From the NCBI GenBank assembly GCA_964475835.1, contig CAYYYL010000001.1, positions 124,001 through 188,000 of the forward strand: DNA of 64,000 bases, read 5' to 3'. A program made the position numbers and the translations under genes. The notes beneath the pieces were generated by a model. It saw only the letters and a program-made list of their open reading frames with translations, searched no databases and was not told the origin of the DNA. The DNA is from JABDCI01 sp964475835 (GTDB lineage Bacteria; Verrucomicrobiota; Verrucomicrobiia; JABWAM01). The first letter of the stretch is position 1, and each line of letters opens with the position of its first letter. Shown piece after piece: positions 52,431 to 61,328 of the stretch.

Positions 52431-54659
52431 ATGCGTCTTTCCCTTCGCTTCATCGTGCCGCTCCTCGTTGTTTTGACGCTTTTTGCGTATGGAATGGCGC
52501 CCCTGGTGGATCGATTGATGACACAGTGGTTTGTAAAGGACCTCGAGCTTCGAACGAATCTGATCACCAACACCATTCAGGACAATCTTGTTGGTCTGAT
52601 CAAGCAGGACTCACGAAGTCAAATCCAGGGCTTGTTCAACCGCCTCATCAAGGACGAAAAACTTTACGCTGTCGGATTTTATGACGAATCGGACAAGTTA
52701 AAGTGGAAAACCAACACCTTTCCGGATGTAATTCCCATTCAGAACACGAGTGCGGAATTGCCCTCGAAAAGTGAAGTCATCCAGACGGGAAAAGGCCCCT
52801 TGCATGTTTCTTCGCATCGCATTGAGGATGAAGGACAGTTGATGGGACGTCTGGTCTTGATTCATGACATGGGTTTTGTGCTTCGGAGAAGCGAGCAGAC
52901 GAGACGATATTTTGTCTATCTTTTGATGATCATCGCCATTCTGGTTTCACTGATCACCGTCCTGATCGCCCAGTTAAGCTGGAAAGGATGGGTTACGGGA
53001 ATGCGTGCCCTTATCAAGGGGGGGTCGGTTCATTCCAGTGCAGGAAGTGTCTCTCCGGAATTTCAACCCATTCTGAAGGATTTGAGAACTCTCGTCAAAG
53101 ATCTCGAATCTGACAAATCCAGGGATATCAGTCAGATATCCTGGTCTCCAAAAAGCCTGAAGGATGTATTGCACAAGGAGCTCAAGGGGGACGAGATTCT
53201 TATCGTATCCAATCGTGAACCCTACATTCACAATCGCAAGGACGACAAGGTGGTGGTGCAGGTTCCGGCGAGCGGATTGGTGACGGCTCTCGAACCGATC
53301 ATGCGTGCGTGCTCGGGGACATGGATTGCTCACGGAAGTGGAACTGCCGACAGGGAGGTTGTCGATAAGCGGGATCGGGTGAAGGTTCCTCCGGAGAATC
53401 CCCTGTTTTCCATCCGGCGTGTATGGCTCACGAAGGAGGAGGAGCAGGGCTACTATTATGGATTTTCCAATGAAGGATTGTGGCCGCTTTGTCACATTGC
53501 ACATACCCGTCCCATATTTCGATCCCAGGACTGGAAGCAGTATGTTGCGGTTAACAGAAAGTTTGCGGAGGTTGTAAGGCAGGAGGCCACCACGGAAAAC
53601 CCCGTCGTTCTCGTACAAGACTATCATTTCGCGTTGCTTCCTAAAATGATCAAGGAGTATCTGCCCGACGCAACCATCCTGACCTTCTGGCACATCCCCT
53701 GGCCCAATCTGGAAGCGTTCGGCATTTCCCCCTGGCGCAATGAAATCATTGAAGGACTTCTCGGGAGCACCATCCTTGGATTCCACACCCGGTACCACTG
53801 CAATAACTTCATTGAAACGGTGGATCGTTTTGTCGAATGTCGCATCGATCGCGAGACCTCTACCATTTCCTATCAAGGGCAATTGACCAGCGTTAAACAC
53901 TACCCCATTTCCATTGAATGGCCGGTCCGCTGGTTGAAGGATCAAAAGCCTGTCGAACAGTGTCGTCTGGAAATTCGTGAGGAAAACAACATTCCCAAAG
54001 ATTGTCATCTTGGGATTGGTGTGGACCGATTGGATTATACAAAAGGCATTCTGGAACGGTTTTTGGCGATTGAAAGCTTCCTAGCACACAATCCCAACTG
54101 GGTCGGAAAATTCAAATTCATCCAAATCGCCGCACCGAGTCGGTCCAGCATTCCCCACTATGAGGAGTTCCAGTCCTCGGTAAGAGTGCTGGTTAATCGA
54201 ATCAACGAACGTTTTTCCAGGGATGGGCTTGAACCGATCTGTCTGAAGATGGTGCATCATGAGCCGCAGGAGGTGTTTAAGTATTTCAGGGCCTCCGATG
54301 TGTGCATTGTGAGCAGTCTGCATGATGGGATGAATCTGGTTGCAAAGGAATTCATTGCGGCGCGTGATGACGAAAAAGGCGTTCTGATCCTGAGTCAATT
54401 CGCAGGAGCTTCCAAGGAATTACCTGAAGCGCTCATCGTCAATCCCTACGACATTGATCAGACGGGGCACGCGATTCGCGCCGCGCTGGAAATGTCCTTG
54501 GGTGAGCAGGCGACCCGCATGCGAAGCATGCGTGGTCTGTTGCAGGAGTTTAATGTTTACCGGTGGGCGGCCAAGATGCTCATTGATGCGGCTAAGGTGC
54601 GCCAGCGCAACCGGTTTTTGCAACGTGTGGGAGAGAGTAATAGTGCAGGTTCCATATGA
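52431..54659 (+). CDS. otsA: Membrane-anchored trehalose-6-phosphate synthase with periplasmic sensor-like domain
   Basis: A 742-residue protein. Residues 8-28 are a membrane helix (FIVPLLVVLTLFAYGMAPLV), 30-160 form an extracytoplasmic domain like the sensor regions of membrane kinases (WFVKDLELRTNLITNTIQDN; VGFYDESDKL), and 162-183 are a second helix. A linker of about 70 residues leads to a complete GT20 domain (about 255-735): ILIVSNREPY, VQDYHFALLPKMIKEYLPDA, FWHIPWPNLEAF, GVDRLDYTKGILERF, and SSLHDGMNLVAKEF. The enzyme joins UDP-glucose (or another NDP-glucose) to glucose-6-phosphate. Ordinary OtsA is soluble; the anchoring suggests that synthesis responds to an outside or membrane signal. 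The stop overlaps the otsB start (ATGA). Confidence 0.9.
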   Translation: MRLSLRFIVPLLVVLTLFAYGMAPLVDRLMTQWFVKDLELRTNLITNTIQDNLVGLIKQDSRSQIQGLFNRLIKDEKLYAVGFYDESDKLKWKTNTFPDVIPIQNTSAELPSKSEVIQTGKGPLHVSSHRIEDEGQLMGRLVLIHDMGFVLRRSEQTRRYFVYLLMIIAILVSLITVLIAQLSWKGWVTGMRALIKGGSVHSSAGSVSPEFQPILKDLRTLVKDLESDKSRDISQISWSPKSLKDVLHKELKGDEILIVSNREPYIHNRKDDKVVVQVPASGLVTALEPIMRACSGTWIAHGSGTADREVVDKRDRVKVPPENPLFSIRRVWLTKEEEQGYYYGFSNEGLWPLCHIAHTRPIFRSQDWKQYVAVNRKFAEVVRQEATTENPVVLVQDYHFALLPKMIKEYLPDATILTFWHIPWPNLEAFGISPWRNEIIEGLLGSTILGFHTRYHCNNFIETVDRFVECRIDRETSTISYQGQLTSVKHYPISIEWPVRWLKDQKPVEQCRLEIREENNIPKDCHLGIGVDRLDYTKGILERFLAIESFLAHNPNWVGKFKFIQIAAPSRSSIPHYEEFQSSVRVLVNRINERFSRDGLEPICLKMVHHEPQEVFKYFRASDVCIVSSLHDGMNLVAKEFIAARDDEKGVLILSQFAGASKELPEALIVNPYDIDQTGHAIRAALEMSLGEQATRMRSMRGLLQEFNVYRWAAKMLIDAAKVRQRNRFLQRVGESNSAGSI

Positions 54660-55420
54660 AATATCTTTTCAGCAAGGGAGGCATTCAAATTTTGGAATCG
54701 TTGTCGTTCACCCGGACTCTTTTCGCCTTTGACTTTGACGGCACTCTTTCAAAAATCGTGCCGATACCCGCCAGGGCCTTCTTGAGTACAGAAACCGCAC
54801 GCCTTCTCCGGAGACTCAATGAGCGCGCGCCGGTGGCCGTGATTTCAGGGCGGAGCATTCAGGATTTGAAAACACGATTGCCTTTTACACCACGGCACCT
54901 GATTGGAAACCACGGTCTGGAAGGTTTGTCCCGGAATGATTCCACGCTGGATCTTGCCCGGGAGGCCTGTCATGCCTGGAGGGATCAACTCAAAAAAATG
55001 CTGAACAAACGGATGGAAGGCATCGAAATGGAAGACAAGACCTATTCCATGGCGTTGCACTATCGGCATTCACCACAAAAAAAGCAGGCGAAACTTCATT
55101 TGCTCGAAGCCGCCAGCCGCATTCATCCGTCACCGCGGATCATTCTTGGAAAAAAAGTGGTGAATCTGATTCCCGTTGGAGGCCCCCATAAAGGGATCGC
55201 CCTCGTCGAGTTGATGCTTCAGGAGAATATCCGTTCGGCCTGTTACATTGGGGATGATGATACGGATGAGGATGTTTTCGCCTTGTCCGACCGACGCATT
55301 CTTGGAATTCGTGTTGGACGCCGCGAGACATCCCTTGCAAAATTTTTCATCAAGCGCCAATCCGAAATGAACAAGCTGCTTCGACGCATCCTGTCGTTTT
55401 ATGAACAATCTGAACAGTAG
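54656..55420 (+). CDS. otsB: Trehalose-6-phosphate phosphatase
   Basis: A 254-residue HAD-superfamily phosphatase that removes phosphate from trehalose-6-phosphate. The catalytic Asp pair is D26/D28 in FAFDFDGTLS, VISGRSIQDLKTRLP is motif II, IGNHGLEG follows, and GDDDTDEDVFAL (about 199-210) is motif IV for Mg2+. Full length for the family. The start codon shares four bases with the otsA stop. It also overlaps the MarR gene by 20 bases, which ties all three genes into one transcript. Confidence 0.93.
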   Translation: MKYLFSKGGIQILESLSFTRTLFAFDFDGTLSKIVPIPARAFLSTETARLLRRLNERAPVAVISGRSIQDLKTRLPFTPRHLIGNHGLEGLSRNDSTLDLAREACHAWRDQLKKMLNKRMEGIEMEDKTYSMALHYRHSPQKKQAKLHLLEAASRIHPSPRIILGKKVVNLIPVGGPHKGIALVELMLQENIRSACYIGDDDTDEDVFALSDRRILGIRVGRRETSLAKFFIKRQSEMNKLLRRILSFYEQSEQ

Positions 55421-55826
55421 GCCCTTCATTTCCCAGGTTGAGAAATCTGTGTTGGAGCTCAGTCGTGTTTCGCTGGAGTTGCACCGTCTGAATAAATTTT
55501 TCGAATGCGAAGTAAAGCTCAGTCTGGTCCAGTTTTGTGTGCTCAGGCATCTGGTGGACATGCCGGGCACCTCCGCCCAGACCTTGGCTGGAGCGGTGGG
55601 GGTGCATCCCAGCACGCTCACACAATCGATCCGGCGCCTGGCCTTGAAGGAGTATCTTTTTGTGGATGAAGACCCCTTGGACTCACGCAGGAAAATCATC
55701 TCCATCACGCGCAGGGGAAAAAACGCTCTGGATCAGGCGATTGAGTTCATGCGGGTGTCGTTTTCAAAATCCAATACGCTGGCCCGGATTCTCCAACAGA
55801 TAAAAATCATCACGGACCTGGAATGA
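55401..55826 (+). CDS. MarR-family transcriptional regulator
   Basis: A 141-residue winged-helix regulator. LSLVQFCVLRHLVDMPGTSA precedes the recognition helix region (AGAVGVHPSTLTQSIRRLAL), and the wing is EDPLDSRRKIISITRRGK, with the typical D-x-R. The N- and C-terminal helices make the dimer. Its start lies inside the last codons of otsB. MarR proteins usually repress their own operon until a small ligand binds; the operon promoter palindrome at 52359-52391 is a candidate site. Ligand unknown, perhaps an osmotic or sugar signal. Confidence 0.88.
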   Translation: MNNLNSRPFISQVEKSVLELSRVSLELHRLNKFFECEVKLSLVQFCVLRHLVDMPGTSAQTLAGAVGVHPSTLTQSIRRLALKEYLFVDEDPLDSRRKIISITRRGKNALDQAIEFMRVSFSKSNTLARILQQIKIITDLE

Positions 55827-55875
55827 ATGCCTGCGCTGATTTTCGCTTCAAGCTGCACACGCCACGCCCATTTTT

Positions 55876-57675
55876 ATGAATCAACCCCAACCCATTCAGT
55901 CTTTGGAATCGATTGGTCTGATTGGCAACTGTCAGATTTCAGCCCTTACAGATGGGAGTGGCGGAATTGCATGGCTCTGTCTTCCTCAACCCGATGGGCC
56001 CAGCGTGTTTGCCACATTGCTGGACCCACGCGCTGGCCATTTTACGATCGCCCCTCCCTCGGAAATAAGGAGTCGCGTCGAATCATGCTCCTATCTGGTC
56101 AATACCAACGTGATTCGAACGGTTTTCGAAACGGACCGGGGAGCTTTTGAAGTGATCGATTTCTGTCCCCGGTTTCAATTGAATGAGAGAATTTTCCGGC
56201 CGCCCCAACTTTTTCGGATAGTTCGTCCGTTGAGAGGCATTCCCTTAGTGCAGGTATCCTGTTCTCCGAAATGGAGTTACGGGCAGCATGAGAGCACTCT
56301 CGGGTTTGGAAGTCATCACATCACCTATTCCCATGCCAATGAGATGTTGCGACTCAGCACCACAGCGCCTCTCACCTATATCCGGGAGGAAAGACCCTTT
56401 TTGCTCAAGGAACCGCACTATTTTGTGCTGGCTTATGGTAGTCCCTTTGAAGCCGAAATAGGTGCCACCTCGGAATCTTTCCTGTCCCGAACGATTCATC
56501 ACTGGCGTGCCTGGGTGCGAAGTTGCGCCCTGCCGGAAAAGCACGGAGACGAGGTGATCCGTTCGGCCCTTTGTCTCAAGTTGCACGTCTATGAAGATAC
56601 CGGGGCTATTCTTGCCGCCACCACGACCTCTCTGCCGGAAAGTCCAGGTCAGGGGCGGAATTGGGATTATCGCTATTGTTGGTTACGTGATGCCTACTTC
56701 GAAATCGACGCCCTTTCCCAGCTTGGCCAGACCTCGGAAATCGAGGGGTTTGTGGACTATTTGTCCAATATTGTCTCCAGAAGTCCGAGTGATCCATTGC
56801 AGCCTGTTTATCGAATTTCAGGTTCACCTGTTCTTGAAGAATTTGAATTAAGCCATATTCAAGGTTTTCAAAACGAAAAGCCCGTACGGATTGGCAATGC
56901 GGCAGCCCATCACATTCAGAATGATGTCTATGGGGAGCTGATTCTGGCTCTGGCGCCGCTTTTGACAGATCCCCGATTTTCGGATCGCGATGATCGACCT
57001 CTTTTTGATCAGATCGAGTGGCTTGCCCAACGATGCATTGATCTTGGGAGCACCCCGGACGCCGGTTTGTGGGAGTTTCGATCCAAGCAGCGCAGGCACA
57101 CTTTTACTCAATTCATGTCCGTTGCGGGTCTTCGATGTGCTTCTCAGATTGCGAAAGAGTTGAAACGGGTCCCGCAATGTGAACTTTGGCAGTCTGCAAG
57201 CAGGCATCTTTGGAGTCAGACCGTGAATGCTTGCCTTGAATCACCCATCGGTTTTCCTCAGGCCCTGGAACCTCCGTGGACCATTGATGCCAGCAGCCTG
57301 GCGCTCTGTTCGTTGCCTCTGATGGAAGGAGCGGATGCTGAAACCACGGCCAAAGTCCGAACTCTCTTCAAACAAACGATTCAAACTGTGGAAAACCGGC
57401 TGCTGACCCCCACCGGCGTCCGCCGCTATGAAGGACCTGATGATTTTGGCTCTGTGAACAGTTGCTTCGGTCTCTGCACTTTCTGGTATATCGATGCCTT
57501 GATCACGGAGGGAAGAACCCAGGAGGCGAATCGCTGGTTTGACCAGGTGCTCGGGTATCGCAATAAACTTGGTCTCCTGTCGGAAGATTGGTCGATCGAT
57601 AAAGGGATGCTTCGAGGCAATTTCCCGCAGGTTTATTCCCATGTGGGATTGATTCGTACTGCCATGAGAATTTGA
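55876..57675 (+). CDS. GH15 family glycoside hydrolase (glucoamylase or trehalase)
   Basis: A 599-residue inverting hydrolase. The N-terminal part (about 1-215) is the beta-sandwich domain with GLIGNCQISALTDGSGGIAW and LPQPDGPSVF, the usual GH15 opening. The (alpha/alpha)6 barrel carries RNWDYRYCWLRDA (261-273), GLWEFRSKQRRHTFTQFM with the general acid Glu in WEFR, and GLLSEDWSIDKGMLRGNFPQ with the catalytic base Glu. Without a signal peptide it acts in the cytosol. GH15 includes true trehalases in several phyla. Lying behind otsA, otsB and a MarR gene, it most probably hydrolyses trehalose or a related glucan, although glucoamylase activity cannot be excluded. Confidence 0.87.
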   Translation: MNQPQPIQSLESIGLIGNCQISALTDGSGGIAWLCLPQPDGPSVFATLLDPRAGHFTIAPPSEIRSRVESCSYLVNTNVIRTVFETDRGAFEVIDFCPRFQLNERIFRPPQLFRIVRPLRGIPLVQVSCSPKWSYGQHESTLGFGSHHITYSHANEMLRLSTTAPLTYIREERPFLLKEPHYFVLAYGSPFEAEIGATSESFLSRTIHHWRAWVRSCALPEKHGDEVIRSALCLKLHVYEDTGAILAATTTSLPESPGQGRNWDYRYCWLRDAYFEIDALSQLGQTSEIEGFVDYLSNIVSRSPSDPLQPVYRISGSPVLEEFELSHIQGFQNEKPVRIGNAAAHHIQNDVYGELILALAPLLTDPRFSDRDDRPLFDQIEWLAQRCIDLGSTPDAGLWEFRSKQRRHTFTQFMSVAGLRCASQIAKELKRVPQCELWQSASRHLWSQTVNACLESPIGFPQALEPPWTIDASSLALCSLPLMEGADAETTAKVRTLFKQTIQTVENRLLTPTGVRRYEGPDDFGSVNSCFGLCTFWYIDALITEGRTQEANRWFDQVLGYRNKLGLLSEDWSIDKGMLRGNFPQVYSHVGLIRTAMRI

Positions 57676-57769
57676 TTCGACTTGTGGTCGATGCCTGCCC
57701 ACGACGGGTTGCAAACCAAAGATCCCACTCTTGACTCCTCTGAAAAGGCAGGCTTCGATACCTTTTCCC

Positions 57770-58711
57770 ATGAAAAAGAGCCCTTCCTACAATAAAATCC
57801 TCGTTACGGGCGGAGCCGGATTCGTCGGTTCCAATCTGGTCCTCACCCTGCAGGAGCGCCATCCTCAGGCGTGGATCGTGGTCGTCGATGATTTTCGATC
57901 CGGAAATTTCAAAAACCTCACGGGCTTCCGGGGAGATGTCGTGGGGGCCGACGTGTCCCGTCTGGATTGGAAGACACAGTTCAAACGGGAGAAGTTCGAC
58001 GTCATTTTTCATGAGGCCAGCATTACGGATACGACGGAACACGATCAACGATTGCAGGTGCACGACAATGTTGAGGGCTTCCGACGCATCCTCGAGTTTG
58101 CCGCTCCCTCCCGCACACCGGTTGTTTATGCCTCGTCTGCGGCGACCTACGGAATCGGCGGAACGATCAACCACGAAGAGCAGCCCGCCCAGCCCGCCAA
58201 TGTGTATGCTTTTTCCAAGGTGATTCTCGACAATCTCGCCCGCGCCCACGCCCGCGCGGGCAAGGGGTGGAGGATCGTTGGCGTGCGTTACTTCAATGTG
58301 TACGGCCCCCGCGAAGCCCATAAGAAAGCCGCGGCGAGCATGATTTATCAATTGGCGCAGCAGATCCGTGCGGGAAATCGTCCGAGGGTATTCAAGCACG
58401 GGGAGCATAAACGCGATTTTGTGTACGTGAAGGACGTCATCGAAGCCACCCTGCTCGCCGCCACGGGCCCGAGCGGTGTGTATAATGTCGGCAGTGGCAA
58501 ACCCCGGTCCTTCAACGATGTGATCACGATTTTGCAAAAAAATCTGAAAACAAATCTGGAGACGGAATATTTTGACAATCCCTACGCCTTTTATCAGCCG
58601 CACACGGAGGCGGACCTCACGCTTTCACGCAAGGGTTTGAAGTATCAGCCCATGTTCACTCTGGAGGATGGGATCCGTGATTATTACGCGAGCGGGTTTC
58701 TGGTGAAGTAG
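57770..58711 (+). CDS. hldD: ADP-glyceromanno-heptose 6-epimerase-like SDR
   Basis: A 313-residue extended SDR. ILVTGGAGFVGSNLVLTL binds the cofactor; HEASITDTTEHDQRLQVHDN, YASSAATYG and NVYAFSKVILDN (Tyr-x3-Lys) form the active site. RYFNVYGPREAHKKAAASM and FKHGEHKRDFVYVKDVI are strongly characteristic of HldD, which makes ADP-L-glycero-D-manno-heptose for the lipopolysaccharide inner core. This implies a Gram-negative envelope with heptose. The start is the ATG at 57770; an upstream frame (57731) lacks the family pattern. No other heptose genes are near. Confidence 0.88.
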   Translation: MKKSPSYNKILVTGGAGFVGSNLVLTLQERHPQAWIVVVDDFRSGNFKNLTGFRGDVVGADVSRLDWKTQFKREKFDVIFHEASITDTTEHDQRLQVHDNVEGFRRILEFAAPSRTPVVYASSAATYGIGGTINHEEQPAQPANVYAFSKVILDNLARAHARAGKGWRIVGVRYFNVYGPREAHKKAAASMIYQLAQQIRAGNRPRVFKHGEHKRDFVYVKDVIEATLLAATGPSGVYNVGSGKPRSFNDVITILQKNLKTNLETEYFDNPYAFYQPHTEADLTLSRKGLKYQPMFTLEDGIRDYYASGFLVK

Positions 58712-58776
58712 GGAAGTGGTCGCTGACTTGAAATCCATGTTCACGATGGATGAATCTCAGCATCATGCATCTGAGG

Positions 58777-58801
58777 GTAGGGCGCGACCGCCGGGCGCGC
58801 C
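58777..58801 (+). repeat. REP element upstream of the RAYT gene
   Basis: GTAG head (58777-58780) followed by a hairpin with stem GGCGCG (58781-58786) and CGCGCC (58796-58801) around the loop ACCGCCGGG. The GTAG foot and GC-rich hairpin are the hallmarks of REPs handled by RAYT transposases. An oppositely oriented copy is found at 59248-59272, at the end of the RAYT gene. Confidence 0.85.
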
Positions 58802-58811
58802 GCTTCTGCCT

Positions 58812-59288
58812 GTGCGCAGAATATTAAATCATGATGTTCCTGATTGGGTGGATGTTCATTCAGCAGTCTATTTTCTTACGATTTGTGCCCGTGTAAGAAC
58901 CTCCAATTCATTTTGTCACGCCGATGTCGCTCAATGGTTGTTTGACTCTGTTCAATTGCGGAATGAAAAAGGGATTTGGTTCATGCATCTTTTTCTTTTG
59001 ATGCCGGATCATCTGCATGGATTAGTCTCTTTTCCTGTTACTGGAAATTCCATTCAAACGATTGTGGGTTCCTGGAAGTCGTGGACAGCGAAACAAATTG
59101 GTATTCAATGGCAACGAGGATTTTTTGATCATCGTTTACGTGATGATGAAAAAATAACCGAGAAGGCAGACTATATTTTCGATAATCCTGTTCGAGCAGG
59201 ACTTGTTCAAACATCGGAAGCATGGCCCTACGTCTGGATCCCGGAAAGGACGGCCCGGCGGTCCGTCCCTACCCCGGAAACGGCATGA
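58812..59288 (+). CDS. REP-associated tyrosine transposase (RAYT)
   Basis: A 158-residue HUH-type nuclease of the IS200/IS605-like RAYT family. The metal-binding His-x-His is in LMPDHLHGLVS (H67, H69). The catalytic Tyr121 lies in EKADYIFDNPVRAGLV, the characteristic RAYT motif, and FFDHRLRDDE precedes it. The start is the GTG at 58812; the frame is open further up, but that extension would translate the upstream REP. At the C-terminus the last residues (ERTARRSVPTPE) are encoded by the downstream REP itself. The gene is more AT-rich than its neighbours. RAYTs mobilise or maintain REP sequences in trans and are often domesticated. Confidence 0.9.
   Translation: MRRILNHDVPDWVDVHSAVYFLTICARVRTSNSFCHADVAQWLFDSVQLRNEKGIWFMHLFLLMPDHLHGLVSFPVTGNSIQTIVGSWKSWTAKQIGIQWQRGFFDHRLRDDEKITEKADYIFDNPVRAGLVQTSEAWPYVWIPERTARRSVPTPETA
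59248..59272 (-). repeat. REP element, inverted copy at the RAYT 3' end
   Basis: Read on the minus strand: GTAG head (59272-59269) then stem GGACGG (59268-59263) and CCGTCC (59253-59248) around the loop ACCGCCGGG. The loop is identical to that of the upstream copy, and the stems differ by compensating changes (GGCGCG/CGCGCC versus GGACGG/CCGTCC), which is what selection for structure predicts. It lies within the last codons of the RAYT gene. Confidence 0.85.
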
Positions 59289-60394
59289 TGAAAAATGGGA
59301 GAGTTGTGGGTGTGATTCTGTTTTTCAGTCTCAACACTTTGGGGCTGGCTGAAAAGCCGCGTGAAAATGATTCCGATACAGAAAACTTCCATCTCGCCTT
59401 GCCCGGTTATGCCTATGCGTTCCCACGCGATCACGCGGCGCATCCCGAGTTCCGCACGGAATGGTGGTATTTTACCGGACACCTGGCAGAACGCGATCAT
59501 CCGGAGGCTGCCTTTGGTTACGAGTTGACCTTCTTCCGCCATGCGGTTGCGTCGAAACCTGTTTCACCCGGTTCTGCCTGGTCTCTGCGCGATATTCACT
59601 TCGCCCATTTCGCGATCACGGATTTGAAGAAACGCACGTTCTGGTTTTCGGAGAAAATCAGCCGCGGCGCATTGGGGTTGGCGGGAGCGGACACACAACG
59701 CCTGCACACATGGATCGAGGACTGGTCCCTGGAGGCGCAGCCCGATGGTTCGTGGAGGTTGAAGGCGCGTGACGACGAACACCAATTGAAGCTGGATCTT
59801 TCCCCGATGAAGGCTCCGGTGATTCATGGAGTGAAGGGAGTCAGTCAAAAGGCGGAGGAACGGGGGCGCGCAACTCACTATGTATCATTCACCCGAATGC
59901 AAACTCACGGCATGCTTCGTCTAGGTGCCCGGGAATCACCTGTTGCCGGAGAGAGCTGGTTCGATCACGAATTTGGGAGCAACCAGCTCTCAAAGGATCA
60001 GGTGGGATGGGATTGGTTCAGCCTTCAGTTGGATGGGGGAGAGGAATTGATGATCTACCTGTTGCGCAAGGAGAACGGTTGTTTCGAAAAATGCTCAAGC
60101 GGGACCTGGATCGGGAAGGATGGTTCCGTCACCCATCTCGATATCACTGAGCTCTCGGTGCTTTCCCGGTTAACATGGAAAAGTTCCAAAACCGGAACAA
60201 CCTATCCTTCCACGTGGGAGATTCGAATTCCGAAGTTCAAGGTCAACGTGACGGTCGAACCCCTCCTTGCCAATCAGGAGTTGGTGGTTCGTGAATCCGC
60301 AAACACAGTGTATTGGGAGGGGGCTTGTCGTGTACGGGGGTCACATGGGGGGAAAGCGTATGTGGAACTTACGGGGTATCAAGCGCATCCATAG
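59285..60394 (+). CDS. Secreted CrtC/AttH lipocalin-like protein
   Basis: A 369-residue protein. The signal peptide is MMKNGRVVGVILFFSLNTLG, then LA/EK. The mature part has FPRDHAAHPEFRTEWWYFTG, GYELTFFRHAV, and later SWFDHEFGSNQL and GWDWFSLQLDGGEELMIYLL, the pattern of the AttH / carotenoid 1,2-hydratase (CrtC) lipocalin-like family. Members act on carotenoids or other hydrophobic molecules, but most are uncharacterised. The ATG at 59285 shares bases with the RAYT stop (ATGA), and a second ATG follows at 59288. No carotenoid genes are adjacent, but a squalene/phytoene synthase lies 35 kb away in the window. Confidence 0.78.
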   Translation: MMKNGRVVGVILFFSLNTLGLAEKPRENDSDTENFHLALPGYAYAFPRDHAAHPEFRTEWWYFTGHLAERDHPEAAFGYELTFFRHAVASKPVSPGSAWSLRDIHFAHFAITDLKKRTFWFSEKISRGALGLAGADTQRLHTWIEDWSLEAQPDGSWRLKARDDEHQLKLDLSPMKAPVIHGVKGVSQKAEERGRATHYVSFTRMQTHGMLRLGARESPVAGESWFDHEFGSNQLSKDQVGWDWFSLQLDGGEELMIYLLRKENGCFEKCSSGTWIGKDGSVTHLDITELSVLSRLTWKSSKTGTTYPSTWEIRIPKFKVNVTVEPLLANQELVVRESANTVYWEGACRVRGSHGGKAYVELTGYQAHP

Positions 60395-60460
60395 TTGATG
60401 TATGAAATTCAAGGTACAGTTCTTGTCCTTCATCGAGGATCGTGATAGATTTCACCTGCT

Positions 60461-61309
60461 TTGAGTCACTCTTTTACAGAGAATCAGAGGAAGTCACTCT
60501 TTCGTCTTCTCTCCGACGAGGATCCATCCACGATTCTGCTTGTAAAGCAGCAGTTGATTGACCAGGGCGAGGTCGTAGTTTCCCAACTTGAGAGCTGGCT
60601 GGATGAAGTGTCCGGTTCGCCTGCCGAGGAACATCTTCGGGAGGTTATTACCAAACTCAAAAACACGCAGTGCCATACGGATTTTTCGGATTTTTGTTCG
60701 CGTGCAAATACGGAGACGGAATTCGATCTGGAGCAGGCCAGCTTTCTTCTCGCTTCCACCGAGTATGTGTCCACGGACATGCGTCCCTTCCGCGAGATGC
60801 TGGATGGAATGGCGTCGGAGATTCAACTCCAATTGAGCAAGGAAGGTGCGACCTCGGAGATTCGCGCGATCAGTCATGTCCTTCACGATAAATACCGTTT
60901 CCGTGGGCAGTCCCGAAGCCGGTACTACGAAGCTGAAAACACGTATCTGAACTGTGTGCTCGAACGACGTGTGGGAATTCCCCTGACGCTCTCCCTCCTC
61001 TATCTCATGATGGGGAAACGGCTCGGCCTCCCGATTCACGGGGTGGCGCTACCGGGGCATTTCATAGTGACCTGGCACGGTCAGTTTTTCGATCCCTTCA
61101 ATCACGGCCGCCTGTTGAATGAAAAGGCATGCCAGCAGATGGTGGAGGATCGGGGGCAGGAATTTCATCCCTCCCACCTTTCCCCCGCGACTTCGCGTCA
61201 GGTGCTTGTCCGGATGCTGATGAATCTGGCCCGGGTCTATGAGATCGAAGAGGACCGCCAGCGGCTTGGAAGAATTCGAAAGTATCTGACCACCCTGGGT
61301 GCGATGTAG
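60461..61309 (+). CDS. SirB1-type transglutaminase-like protein
   Basis: A 282-residue soluble protein. Residues about 80-230 carry the SirB1/transglutaminase-like fold: LDGMASEIQLQLS, AISHVLHDKYRFRGQSRSRY, YEAENTYLNCVLERRVGIPL, and LPIHGVALPGHFIVTW. The conserved Cys and His of the catalytic fold are C168 (NCVLE) and H204 (PGHFIV). A short C-terminal segment follows, with the family motif LVRMLMNLARVYEIEEDRQR. SirB1-type proteins are widespread, of unclear function. The start is TTG without a clear ribosome site; no closer alternative fits the frame. It converges with the aminotransferase gene. Confidence 0.75.
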   Translation: MSHSFTENQRKSLFRLLSDEDPSTILLVKQQLIDQGEVVVSQLESWLDEVSGSPAEEHLREVITKLKNTQCHTDFSDFCSRANTETEFDLEQASFLLASTEYVSTDMRPFREMLDGMASEIQLQLSKEGATSEIRAISHVLHDKYRFRGQSRSRYYEAENTYLNCVLERRVGIPLTLSLLYLMMGKRLGLPIHGVALPGHFIVTWHGQFFDPFNHGRLLNEKACQQMVEDRGQEFHPSHLSPATSRQVLVRMLMNLARVYEIEEDRQRLGRIRKYLTTLGAM

Positions 61310-61328
61310 GTCTGCTTCCTCCGACCCG

